Positions 51,401 to 60,782 of a stretch of DNA of 64,000 nucleotides are shown in pieces. The translations under genes were made by a program, and so were the position numbers. The DNA comes from Planctomycetaceae bacterium. GTDB taxonomy: Bacteria > Planctomycetota > Planctomycetia > Planctomycetales > Planctomycetaceae. Position 1 is the stretch's first letter; each line of letters starts with the position of its first letter. The stretch spans positions 310,001 to 374,000 of the forward strand of contig JAWKUA010000001.1 of assembly GCA_041398785.1 (NCBI GenBank), read 5' to 3'. The notes beneath the pieces were generated by a model. It did not search any database and was not told where the DNA came from. It saw nothing but the letters and a program-made list of their open reading frames with translations.

Positions 51401-53444
51401 AGGTTGCGATCAGTTCCGTCGCGACCCTGGTCGCATTCGCGTGAGATCTCGACAATTCCCGCTCGGCGTCCTGCAGTTGCTGTGTCAGGACTCCGACATC
51501 GTTCAGCGAACCTGGCTGTGCTGACTTGTCACCGGCAAGCAGTGGTAATAGTTTTTCCGTGTCGCGAATCAGTTGAACCGTCGCCGCCGGTAGCGGCCCG
51601 TCGTCTGCCGCTCGCACCGGAAGTTCCGAGGCGCTGCCCGGTTCCAGGACGTCCAGGAAACTTTCCCGCGTCGTCTTCGGCAGTTCGTCCCGAACCGCAG
51701 CAGCGTAACGGGCAAGCGCAGTGATGTCGTCCAGCGCGAAGGACAGTGTCGTCAATGCCTTCTGGCGAGCTTCCGCGCGTGCCTGCAGTGCGCTAAAGAA
51801 AGCATCGGCGTTCTGCTGCCGCGTTGCCCGCGGAGGCTGGCTTGACGGTTCATCCGCCGCGACGGCGCTGTTGACGAACAGCAGATCTTCCGAAGTCAGC
51901 AGCAGGTTGTCGGCATCTGTGATCATAGGGCCGATGTTCTGCTCAATGCCGAAGGCTTCGGCCACCGCGTTTTCGGCTCGAACGCGCACGCCGGCGGCCG
52001 TCTGTTGTTCTTCGCTCGACGGAGCGGCGACACCTGCCTGCTGAAAAGGATACGACTGCAACTGCGAAGTCAGCACGTCTTCGGCGCTGCTGAGATCCGA
52101 GGCACCGTCCGCTTCGGACTTCCACAGATTTCTCAGCCGCTGTTCCGCCGGCAATCCGCGAAACCAGTCGGCTCGCAATCCCCGAGTCGCCGCGATTTCG
52201 TCGACCGCCGGGCTGGACTGTTCCAGCAGTTTCAATTGACCTTCGGCGACATCCAGCGCGGTTCCTGCGGGCTTTGTTTGTCCATCCAGCAGATTTCTTT
52301 GTGCGGACAGCAGTGATTCGGTGGCAGATCGCCAGCGCATGGGATCCCACAGAATTGCCGAACGAGCGGCCAGAGCTTCTCGCTGCTGCCAGAGTGACAT
52401 CATCCGCTTCGTGAGCGTTTCATCGAGGGAGCCCGTCGAAGCTTCCAGCGCCGGAGGAAGGTTCTTCATCACAATGAAGTTCTTCCGGTCGTCCTGAACG
52501 TCAAGACTTTCCAGCGGCGGAAAGATGGCGACCTGCTGCCCTGCGACGCTGCGGTGTCCGCGAACCCAGGCATCGGTTTCTGACTGAACGAAGCGGCAGA
52601 ATTCGGCGACGGTCAGATGTCCATCACCCTTCGCTTTGGATTCCGCCGCCTGATCGGCCTGCAAGGTGAATGCTCGGCGGACAATGCTTCCGAAAACTGT
52701 GCGGCCATCTTCCAGGGATCCCGCCTTCCAGTTCGTAGCGCCGTCAGAGGACGATGCCACAACGACCAGATTGTCAATGTCGTCCGGCCAGGTTCTTAAC
52801 TGCCGGGTGATGTCCGAGCCGACCGTTCCCAGCCGCCAGTCCGGTTCCGTTTCCAGGTCAAGCAGCAGCAGCTTGTGCTGTTTTGGCCGACTGCTGAGCG
52901 ATTCCTTCAGAGTGGCGAGATTCTGGAAATCCGAACCGACTCGCAGATCCGGACTGCCGTTGCCGACGACGCAAAACTGTGCTGAATCCCGGCCGGCGAC
53001 CGCCAGCAGATTGACGTAGACAACAATCACGTGGGCATTGTCGATCGCAGAACTGTCAGCGCTGTCCGGTTGCGCGGCAAAAGACAACTCGGCGGGATGG
53101 CTGCTGGAGATTTCGGATGCCGAGAATCCCCGAGCCTTGTCGGCCGGGAAGCCGGGCGCGGAGCTGTACGAAAACTGCGGCGTCTCCCGCAGCAGATCGA
53201 TCGTTACGAAATGCGTATGAACGGGAACATTCAGATTCCACAGATAGATACCCGCGCCGACAAAGACGGCCAGCAGAATGACGCCCAGTCCCAGCCGGGC
53301 GAGCCGTTTCCTGGACGGTCCTGAACTGCCCGGAGCGGCCGCGGCGCGGCGACCGGATCGCCGCCAGCTTCGACCGGCTGTTTCGTCCTTATCGCGGCGC
53401 GGAGCCGCGCCGCCACGCCAGCCTCTGCCCCGGCCACCGGTCAT
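48480..53444 (-). CDS. Giant membrane protein: pseudocaspase-like domain plus VWA domain
   Basis: 1654 residues. A basic cytoplasmic lead (1-50) precedes one membrane helix (about 51-70). Residues about 75-330 have the strand order of a caspase/C14 fold: HVIVVYVNLLAV (normally the strand before the catalytic His), KLLLLDLETEP (normally LLLDACHSG, with the Cys), NLVVVASSSDG, then GDGHLTVAEFCRFVQ. The His and Cys positions are not conserved, so it is a pseudocaspase. A long helical region follows. A VWA domain (about 1080-1300) has an intact MIDAS: FVVDWSGSMNFSG (DxSxS), GSTPLGLGL (Thr) and AITDGAASD (Asp). The C-terminal part is beta-rich. Its ATG overlaps the stop of the TssM-like gene by 4 bases (53441-53444). 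Confidence 0.75.
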   Translation of the reverse strand: MTGGRGRGWRGGAAPRRDKDETAGRSWRRSGRRAAAAPGSSGPSRKRLARLGLGVILLAVFVGAGIYLWNLNVPVHTHFVTIDLLRETPQFSYSSAPGFPADKARGFSASEISSSHPAELSFAAQPDSADSSAIDNAHVIVVYVNLLAVAGRDSAQFCVVGNGSPDLRVGSDFQNLATLKESLSSRPKQHKLLLLDLETEPDWRLGTVGSDITRQLRTWPDDIDNLVVVASSSDGATNWKAGSLEDGRTVFGSIVRRAFTLQADQAAESKAKGDGHLTVAEFCRFVQSETDAWVRGHRSVAGQQVAIFPPLESLDVQDDRKNFIVMKNLPPALEASTGSLDETLTKRMMSLWQQREALAARSAILWDPMRWRSATESLLSAQRNLLDGQTKPAGTALDVAEGQLKLLEQSSPAVDEIAATRGLRADWFRGLPAEQRLRNLWKSEADGASDLSSAEDVLTSQLQSYPFQQAGVAAPSSEEQQTAAGVRVRAENAVAEAFGIEQNIGPMITDADNLLLTSEDLLFVNSAVAADEPSSQPPRATRQQNADAFFSALQARAEARQKALTTLSFALDDITALARYAAAVRDELPKTTRESFLDVLEPGSASELPVRAADDGPLPAATVQLIRDTEKLLPLLAGDKSAQPGSLNDVGVLTQQLQDAERELSRSHANATRVATELIATCISDGNAGKSFPAELPAKLSLRNRARRLLDLTMSSVEQRRDLMSIVTGLDGEVATSAAAAEGSPARESVADESSDNDAAAWNAAWMLQTHSLLAAVSGDTARLDRLRAAYRDLRTATQPDHEQRATLAGLVREHWMEVRDKRLATAVAGTGSLADRRRKLDVADVESRLLISGYDVTFLLESSDSPTVLANQIRRFQYCVMNADRSIQSRWLQPDDGDKPGEQHWYFRRTESWLSAADQLASNLRTPAQGGIAELMSKQIEDLRDRLRNVVALRFDSAGPAEELILGEAPQQRLSASINVNGRNDQSVHGIAAVRVLSQSPFVGVDQNSQAVSVPMSSQTATRNMMVRILTSPGSDGCGPVPLEADVFFRGEVWSGSPFRANPCLPNQRTIRLVRHADTGSVVIDGKDVRPIMFVVDWSGSMNFSGAGRQITALNTLTRILGTLQDDDRAGLIVYGHRVNGAGQPNPDYPEFFGRPVPPNLRDRDDVEVLIEPARLTNETRQKFRMVIDDQLRKVRPWGSTPLGLGLTRAANGFASGESGLVIAITDGAASDIGDAAELKRARIISADDDALPSITTANRKTLGELQDAYRDDLHTAVVVALDLKGRENELIQLRSVFETGLNFPIVNAENNQEQLFDRITSALDPREYQITGSSPPFSRSARLGTAIEGIPSGEFSVTFSDMKLGNLTLRGGDNFRLQPDWKQGKIKIWRQQPPLFATARRSAADEAVQDSPTKLRAMSKIRLTDVQDGFGTAAVTIMLDNDDVYRPVRQPAEIQFDVHAAGLPDFRPDQFTQTFTYEQGGPGWVLQMTPWPKDRGIGISAHWKMQRTVPNDFLSLTDVLKADGREHAIEFGGTGNGLPKMLVWSSRQGGGGVLQIGVGLPPGTVPAGQQPHHDMRIEIGKLDALDRPERFEPLNWTKTITVVENGAVENAFSVEGSLDSLGTLYVAFTSAESLQRDASELVSPLNIDQFDR

Positions 53445-55120
53445 TGCCCTTCTCCCCGGAGTTTCGTGATAAAGATCCAGACGTTGGCCGCCATCAGCAG
53501 AGCCGCCGCGGCGAACAGAATTCCGGACAGCAACCGGGCTCGCGACTGTGAACGTTCCAGTTGCGGCGTCCAGGCAACGTCGGCTTCGGATTCGTTCAGC
53601 CGATCCAGCACGCCGCGCACAAATCCCTGCTCCGTCGATGCTTTTCCGGTTGCGGCGAAATAGCAGCCGTGCAGCCGGACTCCCGGTTTCACGATGCGGT
53701 AAAGGCTTTCTCGCAGCAGCGTAACCAGCGCCTGTTTGCGCTGACTGATTTCGCAAAGCATGTGAAACAGCTTGGGGTTGTCCTTGTTGTCAACGTCATT
53801 GGAAAACGCGGTGTAGACCCAGCCGCGGAACCACTGCATCGCGCGGTCGACAACCCAGCCGGCGTTGCCGTCGTTGATTTCCGCTCCGGCAGCGAACCGC
53901 GATCCGGCTCGCGATTTTCGCAGTCCCGGCTGCATTCGTTCGGCTCGCAACAGGAATTCCTTCATACCGGTCAACGCATCCAGTTCCGTAATCAGCGCGA
54001 CGACGGGAAACTGCAACTGGAAGGCTTCGTGAACAGTCACCAGATCATCGCGAATCGCCGGAGCCAGCCGCCTGGCATAGTCCTGGTCCGATGCCCAGGA
54101 AATCGGGACCGCCTGCAGCATGCCGTTGATGGGGCAATAGGGCCGCCGCGATTCGGAAATCAGCCGGCACAGATGCTGCATGCGGCGGATGCCGACCATG
54201 GTGTCGATTTCGGAAATCGGGCGAAGTCGCTTCTTTCCATATCCCTTGGCGACCGTGTTCAGCCCGGAGAAAGTCTGCATGGCTTTTTTCAGACTGCCGG
54301 GAGACATTGTTCCGAAGAATCCTCCGATACTGCCGGCCATGGTTCCCGTCATGGTTGCCGTGGGAACCGCTGCCGGCGCGGGGGCGAGTTCGTCGGGCAT
54401 CGACATGATTGTGCCGGTTCCCGTCTGCGGCGGACGAACGGCAGCGGGTTTCAGGGAACCGGCCTGCTGCGTCGCGGTGACTCCGCCGGGAAGAGCCATC
54501 ATGGTACCGCCGCCGCGGAATTCCCCGGAAACCGAATTGCTTTCGTCGATCGAACCGTGCTGGCAGTTGGTTGTGCCGATTCCCGTACAGGAAATAAAGA
54601 TGGCATCATCGTGAGCGTAGACTCGCAGTACCGCCGACGTCTGCGACACCGGCGGCGCGACCACCTTCCACTGAATCCCTGAAGCGGCGTCAAAAGCGCT
54701 TTGTTCCTGCTGCGGCGTCAGACCGTTGACCAGAAACAACGGCAGTTCGTCAATGTACAGACGCTCGCGATCCAGCGCGTCCAGAGCTTCGTGCCAGTCG
54801 CGATCGATATCAGTGAACTCCGACTCCTCTTCGATACCCAGCAGTGTCGAAAGGTACAGCAGAACTCGCACAATGGCGTAAATCACCAGGAACACCAGGC
54901 CGCACCAGATGCGATTCATCCAGCCGATCGTCAGCCCCATTTCTCCGATCCCCAGCCCGCGTCGTATCCCATCGCTGAAGATCGACAGCAGGATGAAAAC
55001 AACCGCCACGGCCGTGTAGTGGATGGCCAGATACAGCTTCGGCGAAACGATAGCCGACTTGGGGACGACGCCGCAGATCAGCCGCAGCCAGTCCATTGCC
55101 TTGTAGAAGAAGTGCAGCAT
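53441..55120 (-). CDS. IcmF/TssM-like membrane protein with degenerate P-loop
   Basis: 559 residues. Two N-terminal helices (about 28-50 and 67-92) and one C-terminal helix (about 530-552) flank a cytoplasmic domain. ELPLFLVNGLTPQQEQSAF sits where TssM proteins have the P-loop, followed by AHDDAIFISCTGIGTTNC (like the D-T-A-G strand) and PINGMLQAVPISW...LQLFPVVALITELDALTGMKEF-type sequence (here FQLQFPVVALITELDALTGM), which matches the IcmF/TssM segment NGVLL..ls...PVYVLLTKLDLLxGF. The GxxGxGK(S/T) residues are missing, so nucleotide binding is doubtful. An Ala/Gly/Met/Thr-rich insert (about 195-290) is unusual. A GGAA site precedes the ATG at 55120. It is coupled to the VWA gene downstream. 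Confidence 0.65.
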   Translation of the reverse strand: MLHFFYKAMDWLRLICGVVPKSAIVSPKLYLAIHYTAVAVVFILLSIFSDGIRRGLGIGEMGLTIGWMNRIWCGLVFLVIYAIVRVLLYLSTLLGIEEESEFTDIDRDWHEALDALDRERLYIDELPLFLVNGLTPQQEQSAFDAASGIQWKVVAPPVSQTSAVLRVYAHDDAIFISCTGIGTTNCQHGSIDESNSVSGEFRGGGTMMALPGGVTATQQAGSLKPAAVRPPQTGTGTIMSMPDELAPAPAAVPTATMTGTMAGSIGGFFGTMSPGSLKKAMQTFSGLNTVAKGYGKKRLRPISEIDTMVGIRRMQHLCRLISESRRPYCPINGMLQAVPISWASDQDYARRLAPAIRDDLVTVHEAFQLQFPVVALITELDALTGMKEFLLRAERMQPGLRKSRAGSRFAAGAEINDGNAGWVVDRAMQWFRGWVYTAFSNDVDNKDNPKLFHMLCEISQRKQALVTLLRESLYRIVKPGVRLHGCYFAATGKASTEQGFVRGVLDRLNESEADVAWTPQLERSQSRARLLSGILFAAAALLMAANVWIFITKLRGEGQ

Positions 55121-55427
55121 GTGAGTTCCACGTGATTCCAAAAAACGTCAGTAAATGTGAGACCCAAAGATGTGTGGTTCGATGATCGAAAAATGCATGC
55201 GAAGACGTCCGAAAGACTTTTGACGGGGCCTCCGCGTATCCCCTGGCAGGAGCCGCTTCACGCGAGCCCAAAATCAGGTTCCAGCGAGATTCCGCCCCGG
55301 ATTGGCGAACTGCCGCGGGACGTTCTTCCGGATAGTCATTCTCCCCGGCAAGGAAAGAACGAAGCGGTTGTCGCTGATCGTATTGACAACTTGAGTGACC
55401 GCGAACGTGTTGTTCGTCACCAAATCT

Positions 55428-58400
55428 CTATTCCGCCGCGACGGTAACCGACCCTTCTGTAATTTTGATCCCGGACTTCGAACCCGATTTCTTGGTGTAT
55501 GAGTTCTTCCATGTCAGGTCGTATGTTCCTGGCTGCAAATCGGAAAACGTGACGCTGCCCCCTTTGCCGGGGCTCTTTTTCATTCCGGGAGTCGGGCCCT
55601 TCAACTCCACGTCAAAAACTGCCCGGCTGCTGAATGTCACCACGACGGCACCGAGATTCGGCCTGGTTTCCTTCATTTCCGGCCCGGGTTCACGGTACAG
55701 CAGGACTCGCCTGCTGTCCTGCACGAAAAGTCCGACGCGGTTGGTGACCTTCACGTACAGTTCGGCAGTCTGCTGGTTTCGCTGCCTCTGGTTTGGCGGC
55801 ACGGGCGGGACCAGTGAGCCCAAATCAGCGGGCGGGAATTCGAAGCGAGCCTGCTGTTCCGGTTCAAACACGCCACCTGATTCGGGCAGCGGAATCTCCT
55901 TCAGCTTGCCTTCATCAAAGCCAACGGCGACGCTTTTGATGCCGGACTGGTCATCTCTCACGCGGACAGAACCTCGCAGAGTTTTCGTAACATCCTGATC
56001 GTTTCGCGGCAGCTCAATCTGAACAATTTCGGGTTCCGATACATCGAATGTGAACGCCGCGTCGTCGCTGCCCAGATCGGCCGGCGGTTCCGTCTGCCGT
56101 AACGTGCTTCGCAGCGTAAACCGACCTTCCCCCAGTCGCGTCCTGAAGTCCGAAAAGTCAACTTCCGGCAGCTTCGTGTCCGTCGACAGCAGCCAACCGA
56201 CGCCTTCACCGGGCCGGACGATGGCGCTGCTGACTCGCGGTCCCCGGAGCTTAATCAGCGGATAGGATGTTCGTGAATTGTTGCCCTGCAGGACTTCCAC
56301 GCGCACCAGGTATTCGTTGCCGCTGCCCAGAGATTCCGTTCCTCCGTGGATTTCGACTTCGCCGCGGAATTCGGCTGTTTTCCAGTCCGCTCCCAGCAGT
56401 AATTCGTTGTTGAGCCATTGTGCCTTGACAGCATCGGGGTTCAGCAACTGCAGGTCGGCATGGATCGAAGGGTGTTCGCCCTGGAGCAACTCGGGATTTC
56501 CTGAGCGGCTCAGTTTCCAGCGCCACGCTGCGGGGACTCCCGCCGCGGACACGCTGAATTCCAGGTCGCTGTTTCCGCCGCGCAGCTCCTGTTCAATCTG
56601 CGGCTGGAACGTAATGCGAGCGATCTGCTCCGATTCCAGGTCGGCCAGGCCGCTGAACGGAACTTCGACAAGATTCTGCAGCCCGCGATTCAGTTTGACG
56701 TCAACAGGAAGCTTCGCCGGACGCAGCACGCTTTCATCCAGAATGGTGTTGCGTCTTAAGGGAATGGACAGAGTTCTGGACGACGCATCGTACTGCGGTG
56801 TCGGTCTGACAACGTACTGGTCGGCTCCATACGGATCCGGGTAGACGTCGACCTGAACCGTGGCACTTTTGCCGGCCGGCGACAGCGGCGTCACACGGAA
56901 CTGCAGCCCATGGGAAATCAGAAACTGCGGGGCTGCGGGAGCTGCTGCTGCGGCCGCTGGTGGTGCCTGACCTTCGGCGGGAGGCAGCAGCGGAATCGCG
57001 GCTTCGTTGTCCGTTTCGGAGAAGCTGACCGTACGCTTCGCGCCGATTTCGGTCAGTTCGCTGTTTTCATCCCGGACAAAGATCTGAACGTCGGCCTGCG
57101 GCATGATGTCTCCCGGCGGACGCACCAGCCTCACGGATAACGGCAAGGGAGCGTCAGCGGGCGTTTTTGGAATCAGCTCGAGCAGTTTTCCGTTGGCACC
57201 AATGCGGGACAGGATCTTCTTGTTGCCGGAGTAAAACGCGATATCCCACAGCGACGGGTCAGTGGCCGGAAACACGGTGAGCGACGTCGTTTCCTGAACG
57301 ATGCCGTACGCGTCGACTCGGACGATCACGACCGGTGCCACCTGCTTCAAATGCGAACTGCCTGAACTCGCGACGGACAAGCGCAGCAGATTGTCGGCGG
57401 CGGGATGCAGCGTCTTCCAGCGACCGTCGCCGGGATCCTGCCGAGCACCCTCCGGTCGCATCAATTCGCTGAAGACGTAGATCGAGTCACCTTCCGGCAC
57501 TCCGGCAATCGGCACGGTTACGGAACCGGCGTCCGACGTTTCCAGCCGCTTTGAGATAGCGGCCAGCGCGCTGACCGGACGTGCTGCTCTGAGATCAAAC
57601 AGTTGTCTTAACCGCTGGGCGTAGTCGCCGACGGAAGAGTGGCGTTGCAGATCATCCTGAATCAGCGACCGGAAATCTTCTTCCGATGTCAGCAGCGCAG
57701 GGGCTTCGGTATCCTGACCGCTCAGCAGCGAATTCCACGCACTGCGCAGCCGTGTTCCCAGGACCACGCGGCTCTTAATGGCATCAATCGTCCGTCCGTC
57801 CGACGCTTCATCCCTCTGCAGGTCGGCCACCAGTTGTGACCACAAAGTCCAGAGTTCCGTATCGGCATCCGAGTATCCCGTGGCGGACAGCGCCCGGATT
57901 GACCAGAACGCCATCCAGAGGCCGGTTTCCGACATCCCCTGGCTTCGAGTTCCGCCGGAAGGCGACACCTTCTGCAGCGCCAGTGAAATCTGTTCGCGCT
58001 GTTCGAATGAGACCCACGGATCGTTCAGAACATCGAACTGCTGGTCGACGGCAAGGCTGCCTCGCGATGCGGACGCGAACATTCCTTCGGCGACGCTGCG
58101 AAGACGAGTGAAGCGGGTCACCTGATCGTCGACACCGACCGGGCTGCCCTGAGGTTCCGACAGCGCGACCATGTCGTCGAAGCTGCCCTGCAGATTCGTG
58201 CTGTTCAGCACTGCCTGAGGAAAACTGCGAACGTTCACCGCAGCGCCGCCTGTCGCGTCCGAAATCTGCGATGCCGATGTCAGTTCGTTGCCGGACAGCA
58301 CGACTCGTTCCTGCTGCTGAGCCAGCAGCTCCAGCAGCGCCGGCAATTCGGCGTGTTTTGCGTCCAGAACCGCCTGATCACGATTGATGGTCGCAGCGGT

Positions 58401-60398
58401 TGTCTGAGCTTCACCGAGAATTCGGTTGGCTTCATCAAGTTGTTTCTCCGCCAGAGTCAGCGCTTCATCGCCGACGGCCAGCCAGCGTTCGGCGGCTGTC
58501 GTCCTGATCAGCGCCTGTTCGATGTTGGTTTGGATCCGATTCCAGGCCGCCGCACGAAGATGCTCACCACCGGACGCGAAGCCGGTAGCGAGACGAAGTG
58601 TCTGCCGCCTTGCCGTCAGGATTTTCGAAAGCAGCGACAACGCCCGGGAACTGCTCTGAGCGCGCGGAAACAACTCGTTCAGCGCCACGAGTTCATGAGG
58701 CCACTCGTCTGAGCGCCACGCGCCGCTGCGATTCAGGTTCTTCAGAAACGCGGGCCACTGTTGTATCGCCTCGGTGCGCTGTTCGGCCGGCAGTTGATCA
58801 AAGGACGCTGCCAGTTCCTGCAGATGGTCACCGACAAGCCAGTCGATGAACTGCAGCCGGTTGCGGTCCTCGGCGAAATAGTCGCGGGCGGGGGTCAGGC
58901 GATCTCCTTCCTGAGCACTCGTCACCTGATCCATCACGCCCCGCGGGTCCGGCGGCCGAGTTCTGTTTTCGGCGCCGCCGGCATCCTTGTCGGAGGTGTC
59001 TTCGGCCAGCGGCGGCTGAACCCACAGTCGCAGTTCCTGAAGTTCCCGCGACACGACGGATGAAGTCGCACCGCCAACGGTTTTCTGAATCGTGCGTATC
59101 AGAGCGTCGGCCGAGTCGTGGCAGCGAGCGAACGTGTCGTCGTCATTCTGCCGGAGTGCCAGGTCCGCACTGAGCAGCAACTGCTGGAGATTCAGCCATT
59201 CGCGCCATGCCACGGCTGCGGCGATTCCCTGTTCGCGCAATTCATCGCGTTGTTTCCACAGCGCTGCCATCTTTTCCGAAGGAGTCGCGTCGCGCGGCCG
59301 GGAGGCGGTCGATTCCGCGGCGGGAGCGTCGCCTTCAGCAGCCGCCGGCTCCTCAGTTTTCTCTGCTGATTCCGAGGCCGGGGCCTTATAAACGACCTGA
59401 GTCAACAGGCTGGCGCTGGACGCCGTCCGGCCACCGTCGAACCGGGCAATCGTCTGCGTGCCCCCGAACGATTTCGCGTCAACGGAGCTTCGGATGGCGG
59501 CTTCCAGATCGCCGATCGTCTCTGCTTTCCCGTCTTGAAAAGCCTGTGCGACGGCGTGGCCGAATGCCGTTCCGGAGAAGGAAATCCGATCCGGCGTCGC
59601 CGGACTGCCCGGTTCGGCGGGCGCAGTTGTTTGGGGAGTCCTGGAAATGACCGGCCAGTTCCGTTCACCCGACGCCGCGGAACAGATCACTGTCAACCGG
59701 CGGTACGGATGATCTTTGGCGTCACCGTCTTTGGCCGATTCCAGAATATGTCGAACAACGGCGACGTTGTCGTTGGCGAGGACTCCGGTCGTCAGACCGG
59801 GGCGTGTCTGCGAAACGTCCAGCAGCAGAACAACGCTGGCAGGTGACGATTCCAGCAGCGTGTCGAGCAGCGACCGCAGCGAGGTATCGGCATCGCCCGA
59901 GCCGGACAGCAACTGCAGGTCCAGCACGTCATCTTTTTCGATCTGAGCGACGGCATTGACCGAACAATAGACGACCAGTGCCGCGTTCCTGGGAACGTCC
60001 GCCAGATCGGTTTTCAACTTTGCCAGGTCGGTCTTCACCGGAGCGGCGACGCGAGCACTGTTCTGTTCATTCAGGCCGGTGAAAACCGTCTGCAGTTGTT
60101 CGACATCTCCCAGCGCGGCCGAGTTCGGAGACAGTCGCTGCTGTTCGTATCCGGTTTCCACAATGCTGACGAACTGCACCGGCGTTGTTGAACCCGGCCA
60201 GATGATCCAGATGCCGAACGACAGCAGCAGGAACAGCACTGCCGCAAGTCCGGCAATCTTCTGTTTGCGGCTGCTTTTGCGTCGACGTCCGCCGCCGGGC
60301 CGCCAGTTGCGTGAGTGGGATCTTGAGGACACGATTCTCAGCCCGATGGGTTCTGATTTGCGAATCAGCGAGTGCCACGTTTGATGAACGCCGGACAC
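55428..60398 (-). CDS. Giant membrane protein: pseudocaspase-like domain and PEGA-like C-terminus
   Basis: 1656 residues, built like the VWA protein. A basic N-terminus and one membrane helix (about 49-67) are followed by a caspase-like region (about 70-330): AALVVYCSVNAVAQ, ASVVLLLDVSQTRPG (nucleophile position Ser/Gln, not Cys), LTVICSAASGERNW and GTAFGHAVAQAFQDG. There follow a long helical domain (about 370-880), several beta-sandwich regions, and a C-terminal PEGA-like module (VTFSDLQPGTYDLTWKNSY). No catalytic His-Cys dyad is visible. The start is uncertain; GTG at 60398 is used. It lies upstream of the IcmF-like gene on the same strand with a 307-base gap and is divergent from the kinase gene. 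Gene duplication with the VWA protein is likely but ancient. Confidence 0.7.
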   Translation of the reverse strand: MSGVHQTWHSLIRKSEPIGLRIVSSRSHSRNWRPGGGRRRKSSRKQKIAGLAAVLFLLLSFGIWIIWPGSTTPVQFVSIVETGYEQQRLSPNSAALGDVEQLQTVFTGLNEQNSARVAAPVKTDLAKLKTDLADVPRNAALVVYCSVNAVAQIEKDDVLDLQLLSGSGDADTSLRSLLDTLLESSPASVVLLLDVSQTRPGLTTGVLANDNVAVVRHILESAKDGDAKDHPYRRLTVICSAASGERNWPVISRTPQTTAPAEPGSPATPDRISFSGTAFGHAVAQAFQDGKAETIGDLEAAIRSSVDAKSFGGTQTIARFDGGRTASSASLLTQVVYKAPASESAEKTEEPAAAEGDAPAAESTASRPRDATPSEKMAALWKQRDELREQGIAAAVAWREWLNLQQLLLSADLALRQNDDDTFARCHDSADALIRTIQKTVGGATSSVVSRELQELRLWVQPPLAEDTSDKDAGGAENRTRPPDPRGVMDQVTSAQEGDRLTPARDYFAEDRNRLQFIDWLVGDHLQELAASFDQLPAEQRTEAIQQWPAFLKNLNRSGAWRSDEWPHELVALNELFPRAQSSSRALSLLSKILTARRQTLRLATGFASGGEHLRAAAWNRIQTNIEQALIRTTAAERWLAVGDEALTLAEKQLDEANRILGEAQTTAATINRDQAVLDAKHAELPALLELLAQQQERVVLSGNELTSASQISDATGGAAVNVRSFPQAVLNSTNLQGSFDDMVALSEPQGSPVGVDDQVTRFTRLRSVAEGMFASASRGSLAVDQQFDVLNDPWVSFEQREQISLALQKVSPSGGTRSQGMSETGLWMAFWSIRALSATGYSDADTELWTLWSQLVADLQRDEASDGRTIDAIKSRVVLGTRLRSAWNSLLSGQDTEAPALLTSEEDFRSLIQDDLQRHSSVGDYAQRLRQLFDLRAARPVSALAAISKRLETSDAGSVTVPIAGVPEGDSIYVFSELMRPEGARQDPGDGRWKTLHPAADNLLRLSVASSGSSHLKQVAPVVIVRVDAYGIVQETTSLTVFPATDPSLWDIAFYSGNKKILSRIGANGKLLELIPKTPADAPLPLSVRLVRPPGDIMPQADVQIFVRDENSELTEIGAKRTVSFSETDNEAAIPLLPPAEGQAPPAAAAAAPAAPQFLISHGLQFRVTPLSPAGKSATVQVDVYPDPYGADQYVVRPTPQYDASSRTLSIPLRRNTILDESVLRPAKLPVDVKLNRGLQNLVEVPFSGLADLESEQIARITFQPQIEQELRGGNSDLEFSVSAAGVPAAWRWKLSRSGNPELLQGEHPSIHADLQLLNPDAVKAQWLNNELLLGADWKTAEFRGEVEIHGGTESLGSGNEYLVRVEVLQGNNSRTSYPLIKLRGPRVSSAIVRPGEGVGWLLSTDTKLPEVDFSDFRTRLGEGRFTLRSTLRQTEPPADLGSDDAAFTFDVSEPEIVQIELPRNDQDVTKTLRGSVRVRDDQSGIKSVAVGFDEGKLKEIPLPESGGVFEPEQQARFEFPPADLGSLVPPVPPNQRQRNQQTAELYVKVTNRVGLFVQDSRRVLLYREPGPEMKETRPNLGAVVVTFSSRAVFDVELKGPTPGMKKSPGKGGSVTFSDLQPGTYDLTWKNSYTKKSGSKSGIKITEGSVTVAAE

Positions 60399-60782
60399 GT
60401 AGGCAATCGTATGCTATCAAGGCCGGGCGGCATGGCAAAAGGAACAGCAGCGGATCGGCGTTGGCAAGATTTCACCGCCAGCAAGCCATCAACTCACGAA
60501 ATCTCCGGCTTGCCTGGACTGCCTGGTTCGACTGAGAACGCGGCGGCGCCGGAGCTTTACTCGCGGCAACGCACTGGCACCGCGAAAGGTGCGATCATCC
60601 TGATAACCGGACGTCGTCGCCCTCTTGCGTGACAGATGCCTATTCGGCAGTGTGGAATCGTCGGCCGCAACGGCGTACCGTAGCAGCGGGATCGTGGCAC
60701 GACGACGTGCCCGAACCTGCCGGGCGGCAACACGGCGGCACGACGTCTGATTTCCCGATCTCCTGAATCGGAGACCTCTCTT
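60399..60782. other. Divergent spacer between the giant protein and kinase genes
   Basis: 384 bases without a gene. It holds a small perfect hairpin GGCACG-acga-CGTGCC near 60698-60713 and a GGAGA site 8 bases before the kinase ATG. Promoters for both directions must lie here, but no clear hexamer pair is seen. Confidence 0.45.
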
